A DNA stretch of 64,000 nt from Rehmannia glutinosa. Lineage: Eukaryota; Streptophyta; Magnoliopsida; Lamiales; Orobanchaceae. This document shows positions 35,319-44,300 of this stretch, in pieces. Every line of letters begins with the position of its first letter. Within the stretch, counting starts at the first letter, position 1. The DNA is taken from contig CM071935.1 of assembly GCA_016081115.2 (NCBI GenBank), positions 48,553,150 to 48,617,149 of the forward strand, given 5' to 3'. Under the pieces are notes generated by a model, which saw only the letters and a program-made list of their open reading frames with translations, had not been told where the DNA came from and did not search any database. Position numbers and translations under genes: made by a program.

Positions 35319-38300
35319 CTGCGCCATACGTGAAATAGATGCATGATGCATAGTCACATTAAGAATAAAAAGAAGGGTAATTACAAAACTACCCTTAAAA
35401 TTAACCTAATTACAAAAATTCCAGTTATCTTTCAAAATTACAAACAAATACCCCTTAAGATATTAAAAATACCCCCTCAAGTTTGTATTTGCCTAACAAA
35501 ATACCCCATCATGAGTAGGGGTGACAAATCGTTCTTGACGGGCCCTTATCGGGTTAACACGATAACAACCCGACACGATAAGCTCAAACACGAAAAGGCC
35601 ACGATAACTTTATTGGACCTAAAATTTAAACCCAGACACGACACGTTAGAAACACGCAAAGTACAACACGACACGATAAGGAAAACTATTAAATTTATTT
35701 AGTATGACCCGTTAGTCTATTAACTAATAAAACATATGATTTTTTAATATTTGATACTTAGAACACATATTCGAATAAATTATCAATACAAATAGTCAAG
35801 TACAGTTTAAAACAAACCTCGTAACTAGTTAATTAATTTTAAAAAAACAATGCTTTTAGAAAAAGTTATCGGGCTAGTCCGATATCAACCCGATTTTTGA
35901 CGGGTCTTATCGTGCAGGTCAGGTAACAACACAAACTCGATAAGTCCCAGCCAAACCCTATAATTCCATATCGTGTTTGTGTCGGTCAATAGTGCCGTGC
36001 CTCAAATTGTCACTCCTAATCATGAGGGTATAATATGTAAACTAGAAACAAATATCAAAGGGGTACTTCTAATTTTGAAAGCTAATTAGATTTGTTGTGA
36101 TTTAGACTAAATCTCAAGGGTATTTTGTGTAATTAACCCATAAAAATAATTTGATAAACCATGTGACAACGCCACGAAATTAATGAAAGAACAAAAGCTA
36201 CTTAGAGAATTCAAAGAATAATGGAGGCTTACTCAGAGCTTAATGCAGTCAAGCAGTTAAGAAGAATATCTATTGAAAAGAAATCAGCTGTTCCGAGGTC
36301 TACCCTGTTACGACATTCAAAAAATGATGTCAGTAGTAAGAACATCAAAATAGAATCTGAAATAGCAATTAAACTAATAAAAGGCCATCAAAATTTCATA
36401 CCAGACCCTGCCCCAGTTGTCTTGGAATTCGACATCGCTTATATCATGAAATGATGAAGGCATCACCTTAAAACCCTTATCCGCATCGTAGAGAGGATCG
36501 TACTCCATTGATGAGTTTCCCAACTGTATTGTTTAAGAGCTAAATTAGCATCTTTTCTAAGCACCGTAACTGGAAAAATTATAAAAGATTACAAGGTTGC
36601 CCAACAAATTACCATAAGACAACTCTTATTACTTTAATTTCTCACATGGTAAAAAAATGACATGTTACTGCCATAATCTTGGAAGAAATGCGGTGAGCAG
36701 ATCTCACATATCTAATCTTAAGGTTGTTGGATATAGATATTAAAATACATACATATAGTCATGCTTTATGTGATAGTTAGTTAGTTAGAAGTTGTTATTC
36801 TCCTTTTAGCACTTTAGCATTTTATTTCGCACTTTGTATTTCTGTTCGTTTCTCCTCTATAAATAAAGGTTCCTGTAGCTCACTTTCTTCATGCAAATAT
36901 ACTCTTCAGATATCAGAAATACGATGTTGGCTGTTCTTCGAATTCTTCATGGTATCCAGAGCATAGGTTGATTCGCGCACTTGAAGCTTGATTCTCACTG
37001 AAGCTTTGTTAATGGCGAATGTGACTGATTTGCAGACCTCTGCAAAACCGATTGTATCTCGGGAGGATGATCCGTTCCAGCTCCATGGTTCCGATCATCC
37101 TGGTCTTATCCTTGTTTCAAATGTTTTGAATGGAAATAACTTCCTCTCATGGAGCAGATCGATGGTGATTGCTGTAGCTGCTAAAACTAAGCTCGGCTTT
37201 ATCAACGGTAAGTTAGTTCAGCCAGCAGAAGATTCTCCTCAATATGAACATTGGAAGAAGGTCGACTGCATGGTTGTAAGTTGGATTCTAAACACTATAT
37301 CTCGTGATATTGTTGATGCGTTTATATATGATGATTCCACACGTACTCTTTGGGAAGACATTGGGCAACGTCTTGGTGAATCTAATGGACCTATGATTTA
37401 TCAAATTCAGAAAGAGATTGCGACTGCTAGTCAAGGTAATCAGTCCATTGTAGCTTATTTTACGAAATTGAAGAGGCTTTGGGATGAATATAGTTGTTTA
37501 GTACAAAAATCAATTTGCTCTTGTGAGAATGGGAAGATTACTGCAGATAATGAGATGACCACGAAGCTTATGCAGTTTATAATGGGTTTAAATGATTCAT
37601 ATGAGCATTTACGTAGTCATATACTCATCATGGATCCGCTACCTTTAGTAAATCAGGCATATTCTATGATTTTGCGTATTGAGAAACAGAGATGTGTCCA
37701 AATTACCTTTCCTGCTGTTCAGGAAGATCTGACTATGGCAGCCAATCCTTCATGAGGTGGTGGTAGAGGTAGAGGATCTTATACAGGAATGAGAGGAAGA
37801 GATGGTAGAGGATATATGAGGAAAAGGAGAAGAAGGCAAGATTGATCTGTGATCATTGTAGAATTCCTGGTCATGAGGCACATGAGTGTTAAACTACACG
37901 GTTATCCGGATTGGTACAAAACATACAAGGAGCAACGGGATAAGTCAATGGCCAATATGGTGGATGTTGCTCCTACTCAGACTGCCAGGGTAGGAGTTTC
38001 AGATAAGACTAAAGATGCACGTACTCCAGATCTTTCCGGAATCATACAAAAGGAAATTGCCAAATATCTTGATGCACAGATTCCTTGGGAGGAGCTAGTG
38101 GAGCTGAACCACATATGGATTATGCACACTGTGTCGGTCATGCAGGTATATCACACTTTGGCTTATCTAGTTTTGATAGTGTGAAGGATGGGGAATGGAT
38201 ACTTGATATAGGTGCTAGTCGGCATATGTGTGCTAATAAGGAGTGTATGATTCATCTTTCTCCTCTTATCACTCCTGTTTCATCTCACAGATGGATATGT

Positions 38301-41300
38301 GAAAATTGTTTCTCACACACGGAGTGTTATTGTTTCTCCCTTATTAACTCTTACAGATGTGCTTTTGGTTCCTTCTTTTAGATACAATCTTTTATATGTT
38401 TCTCAGCTCATTCAAACCTCCAATCTAAAGTGTGTTTTCCTTCCAACTCATTGTCTCTTGCAGGACCTATAGACTGACAAGGTGGTCGGCATGGGAAAGG
38501 CCATTGGCAGAATCTCTTCCTACTTGTAATTCTATTTTAGATTCCTGGCATATGAAGTTAGGTCATGCCTCTAGTATTGTACTAGCACATCTTGATTTTA
38601 TCCAATCTTCATGTAATGACACAGATACTTTGAAACATTGTGATTTTTATGTCATAAAACCAAGCAACTTAGACTTCCTTTTCCTGTGAGTGATTCATAT
38701 TCATCTTTCAGTTTTGATTTGGTACATGTAGATGTATAGGGGCCCTATGCAGGGCAATTTTACTATAATACTCCATATTTCTTGACTATTGTGGATGATC
38801 ATAGTAGGGCTACTTGAATTTATCTTATGTCACATAAGAGCCAAGTTCCAATTGCTTGATGTGTTTTTTAGAATGGTGGATGCACAGTTTGGGAAACGGG
38901 TGAAAGAATTGAAGAGTGATAATGGGGGTGAATTTCTAGGCAAGGAATGTCAAGAATTGCTACAGCAATATGGGATAAATCATCAGAAGGTATGTGTCTA
39001 TACTCCTCAACAGAATGGGATTGTTGAGAGGAAACATAGGCATTTACCTGAGATTGCCAAAGCATTGATGTTACAATCTTGTTTACCTTCTAAGTTTTGG
39101 GTGTTTTCTGTGCTTAATACTGCATACATTATTAATAGACTTCCCACAAGAGTCTTGCAGTGGAAGTCACCTTGTGAGGTACTCTATGGATCCAAGCCTG
39201 ATTATGGGAGGCTTAAACCTTTTGGTTGCTTATCCTATCCTATGCCACTAATCTGCTTCCTCACAAGGACAAGTTTGCACCTAAGGCACATAGGTGTGTT
39301 TTTCTAGGCTATGAATCTGGAATAAAGGGCTATAGACTATATAATTTGGACACTAATAAGATTCAGGTGTCCAGGGATGCTTACTTTGTTGAGGATCAGT
39401 TTCCTTATAGTCTATTATAGGCTATTACACTCTCCTACTGTTGTATCACCTTCTACTCCACTCTTCAATATACTTCTTATTGATTCTGATTCTACTTTAC
39501 TTACTACTTCTCCTTCTCCATATCTAACTAAGAGTCTATTCGAACCCTAGGACTGATCTTCCCGTCTTCTAACATGGCGTACCCTATAAACCATGCTTTT
39601 CGGCAGATTCCATCGCCGCGGCCATCTGGTTCACCGGTACTACCAAAAAGTCTCATGCTTACCTTACTCTGCTCCTGTTCTTAGAATGAGTACCAGGCAA
39701 ACTAGGCCTCATGTCTGGCTTAATGATTTTGTGACAAATGTTGCATCTTGTGGTTTGTCCCATGCCACCGCCACTCAGTTAGATCCTTCTCCATGAGGTA
39801 TTGCTTATCCTATTTTCACTTATCCTTATCATACTTCTCCTTTATTCAGTCCATCATATATCTCATTTTTGGCTAATGTCTCTACATTGAAAGAGCCACT
39901 CACATATGCTGAAGCCTGTAAGCACCTTGAATGGAGGGAGGCAATGGATAAGGAGTTAGAGGCACTTGAACTGAATCAAACTTGAGAACTAACCTCTTTA
40001 CCACAAGGGAAAAAAACTATTGGATGCAAGTGGGTGTATGAGATTAAGATGAACTCTGATGGAACCATTGAAAGATATAAGGCTCGTCTTGTGGCAAAGC
40101 AGTATGACCAAGTCTATGGGGAGTCTTACTTGGATAGTTTCTCCCCTGTAGCAAAGCGGGTCACAGTGAGGATGCTTATTGCTTGGCATAACTTGACATA
40201 AATAATGCTTTCCTCCATGGTTATTTGGAGGAAGATATTTACATGAACCCTCCTGAAGGCTATTCCCTACCTTACCAGGACAAGTGTGTCACTTGAAGAA
40301 GAGCTTATATAATCTTAAGCAGGCCTCAAGAAAGTTTTGTGCTGAGTTGGTTGGTTTTGGTTTTCAGCAGTCCCCTAATGATCATTGCTTGTTCATTAAG
40401 TCTTTGCAGACTCCTTCATGGCACTGATCATTTATGTTGATGATGTGCTTGTCATTGGCTCCAATCCTTCTGACATTGAAGCATTGAAATCCTATCTTCA
40501 TGAGATGTTCACTATTAAGGATTTGGGACATGCTAAGTATTTTTGGGATTGAAATTGCTAGAAGTTCCTCTGGAACCTATGTGCACCACAGGAAATATAT
40601 CTTGGATATCCTCAAAGATGTTGGTCTCTTGGAGTGTAAACCTGCCTCTACTCCCTTTCCTCAAGGGTTGAGGTTGCAACTGAGTCAGTTTATTAATGAT
40701 CCTTATTCCACTCACTGGGATGCTGCAATGCATGTGCTAAGGTATCTTAAGGGGAATCCTTCCAAGGGTCTTTTTTATGCAGCAGAAGAATCCTATGATT
40801 TTGAAGGAATCATAAGCCTATTGTGATGCAGATTGGGCTACTTGTCTTGATAGTAAGAAGTCTTTAACAGGTCATTGTGTGTATTTTGGGGTTGCTCTTG
40901 TTTCTTGGAAGACTAAGAAACAAATCACTGTCTTGTCTCTAAGTCTTCAGCAGAGCAAGAGTACAGATCCATGAGCCAGACTGTGTGTGAATTGTTGTGG
41001 ATGTCCTATCTTGCCATGTGCGCAACAAGTCCAAGGAGGGATTTGTATTTCCACTGAAGGTGTCTACTAAGATGCAACTTGCAGATTTGTTTACTAAATC
41101 TCTTGGCCCTGGTGGTGTGTTCTTTTCTCTGTTGTCCAAGCTGGGAAAAGCAAGATTTTCATTGCCTTCCTGCTTGAGGGGGGAGTGTTGGATATAAATA
41201 TTAAAATACATACATATAGTCATGCTTTATGTGATAGTTAGTTAGTTAGAAGTTGTTACTCCTTTTAGCACTTTAGCATTTATTTTCGCACTTTGTATTT

Positions 41301-44300
41301 CTCTTTGTTTCCCCTCTATAAATAGAGGTTCCTGTAGCTCACTTTCTTCATGCAAATATACTCTTCAGATATTAGAAATAAGATGTTGTAGCTCACTTTC
41401 TTCATGCAAATATACTCTTCAGATATTAGAAATAAGATGTTGGCTGTTCTTCCAATTCTTCAAAGGTTTTTCATCATTCAATACGTATTTTAGATGGGGG
41501 CTTTTTGTCAAAATATGGCAAAATTCATTTGATTTTGCTAAAATAGGGTACGCGTGGAAAAATATGGAATTAAATGAAAGTGCAATACCTTCCTGCGCCT
41601 AGAAGAAAAAATATATGGGAGGCGCAACATACAATTGCACCAGCCCATAAATTAAAAAATAATAAAAATAAAAAAGTCATTGGCGCAAGTGTAACTTGCG
41701 CCAACCATTGAATCAAATTCAATGATCAATGATGGTGGCCATTTGTGTACTATTTTACCCTTTATAAAGTAAATTATAACACAAAAGTTTAAACTATTTA
41801 CAAAAAAATAACACATTTAAATTTGTATGTACTTAAACCGATATTTGTTTGTATTATAAATTACATTACTTGAGAGGGTATTTCTAAACTAAATTCATTT
41901 CAGCGAAAGATAAAAAAAAATTCTTTTTTAGGCGCAACATCATATTCTCGTTTTTATGTACATTTAATAAAATTATTTTTATGTACATTTAATAATTTTA
42001 ACTAGATAGATTTAAATTTTTTAAAATCGCCATGACATACTGTTCATTCAATAAAAAATATCCATTAATTATTAAATATTAAAAAAAGGAATGGTAATAA
42101 TATTATTTTATTTTCCATTATCCATTATTTTTTTTAGGTATTTAATTTTATTAAACAAATTGGCTGTCAAGAAAAGGCACTGCAACTGTCACGGGTAAGC
42201 TCTATCATATTAAAAATTATCACCATCTCTTTTTGTAATTATATTAAAATAATCATGATACTCAAAGTCAATACTTCAATCCATATTTAATTGTTAAACA
42301 CTGTAGGGGCTTTCCCGTGACAGTTCCATTGTATTTTCTGACAGCCAATTTGCTTAATAAAATTAAACAACTAAACAATTAATGGATAATGGAAAAATTA
42401 AATAAGATTATCACCATTCCATTTTTATAATTTCAGAATTAGTGGATATTTTTAATTGAATGACTATAGTGTGTCACGGTGATCGATTTTTAAAAAATTA
42501 AATTTATTCAATTAAAACAATTAAATGTACATAAAAAATGATTCTATTAAATGTACATACAAACGAGAATATGATGGTGCGCCTAATCGACAATGTTTTT
42601 TTATCTCTCTCTGAAATGAATTTAGTTTAGAAGTACTCTATCAAGTAATGTAATTTATAATACAAACAAATATCGGTTAAATACATATAAATTTAAATGT
42701 GTTTTTTTTGTATATAGTTTAAACTTTTAGGATTTACGTTATAATATATTTTGTAGAGGGTAAAATTTTACACAAATAGCCACCATCATTGATTATTGAA
42801 TTTGATTCAATGGTTGGCGCAAGTGTAACTTGCGCCAATGACTTTTTTTTCCAAATTTATGGGCTAGTGCATTTACATGTTGTGCCTCCCATATATATTT
42901 TATTCCGAGCGCAAGAAGGTATTGCGCCTCCACTTAATTCAATATATTTTTCCACGTGCACTCTTTTAACAAAATCAAATGAAATTTGCCATATTTTGGC
43001 AAAAAGCCCTTTTAGATGCCAATGTCTTCAGACTATAGGACCTGGCTCTCCATAATTTCGGAAAATTGGAGGATTTCTCTGAAGAAAGTGACTGAACTAA
43101 TAATAGTTATTGACATATGGACTTCGTAAACAAATGCTCATTTGGATGATAAGATACACAATTAGCAGCGGTCAACTTCTTCCAGGAAAGACCCATTTAT
43201 ATATATATACTTCTCTTTAGAGCCTTTATCACTGAGATCTCAATAAGGAAGAAGAAGTGAGGGCGTATACACTATACACAAAACGGGATACTTACAAAAA
43301 CACCCCCTAGGTTCGGGCTAATTACAAAAAATCCAGGGATTTTTGAAAATTGCAAAAAATCTTGAGGTTTGATTCCAAGCCGTTCCAGCTCACATTTTCC
43401 CTTTCATAAGCAAAAAACATTTCAGAAACACCCTTGATATTTATAAAATTATTAAAATTACCACCTTAAATTTAAGCCAGAATCAAACCTGATGGGTTTT
43501 TTGGTAATTTTGAAACATTTCAGGATTTTTTAGTAATTAGCCCAAACCTCAGGGGTGTTTTTGTAATTATCCCAAAAAAAGGAAGTGAGGCAATATACAA
43601 ATAACCATAACAAGTAACAGAATCTCATGAAGGCTGACCTGCAAATTGGCTGAATTATATGCACCTAATCGACCCATGACATACCATGATTGAATAACCT
43701 GTTGCATAAGTAACAAAAAGATATTAAAGGTTTAAATTTAGAGAGAATACTCAGTATAAAGGATACAACAACACCACCTTATCCCACTACATGGGGCCGA
43801 CTATATGGATCATATCACGCCATCGTTTACGGTCAAAAGCCAACTCAGTATAAAGGATAAAAAGAAACAAATGATAAAGAAATTTCATGCTTCCAAATAG
43901 TTAATTAGACAAAAGTCAGTGTAAAAGGAAGCCTAAGCCAGAAGCTACATACACTACCAAGAAGGTCAACATCTCGATCGGAAGGTGATCCATATAACTC
44001 AAACCATATGAAGGAATCAAGAGGATTAAAACTGCAATCACGACAATAAATCCATAAGCATCTTAAATATTTATCAATGGTCATAGTAAATTAGAGTAGG
44101 AGAATGTGGACCACTGATGATAGTTTTTTCACGCCAAAGATACAAATAAAATTTGACTTTACAGACAGGGCAAGATAAATTTCGGTATAGTGAGAAAAAA
44201 TACTTTCAGTATTCACAGACACAACTATCATCCTACGTAAACTCAACAGTGTTCGTCAGATTATCATACAAAATCATGATGCCTTACGAATTACCTTTCC

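Larger units (their letters stand above)
36725..41462 (+). mobile_element. Ale/Retrofit-like Ty1/copia element in intron 5
   Basis: Plus-strand element, antisense to the host gene. Short LTRs 36725-36949 and 41186-41462, TG...CA ends, perfect TSD AAGGT (36720-36724 and 41463-41467), Met-type primer-binding site TGGTATCCAGAGC (36950-36962) and polypurine tract GAGGGGGGAG before the 3' LTR. Gag is open; pol carries many frameshifts and stops. Short LTRs, about 4.7 kb and the gag style suggest the Ale/Retrofit lineage (inference). Confidence 0.94.

Noticed and set aside
36221..36454. Plus-strand ORF of 77 codons
   Set aside because: It is the complement of exons 6 and 7 and intron 6 of the host gene; the minus strand has the splice sites and family motifs.
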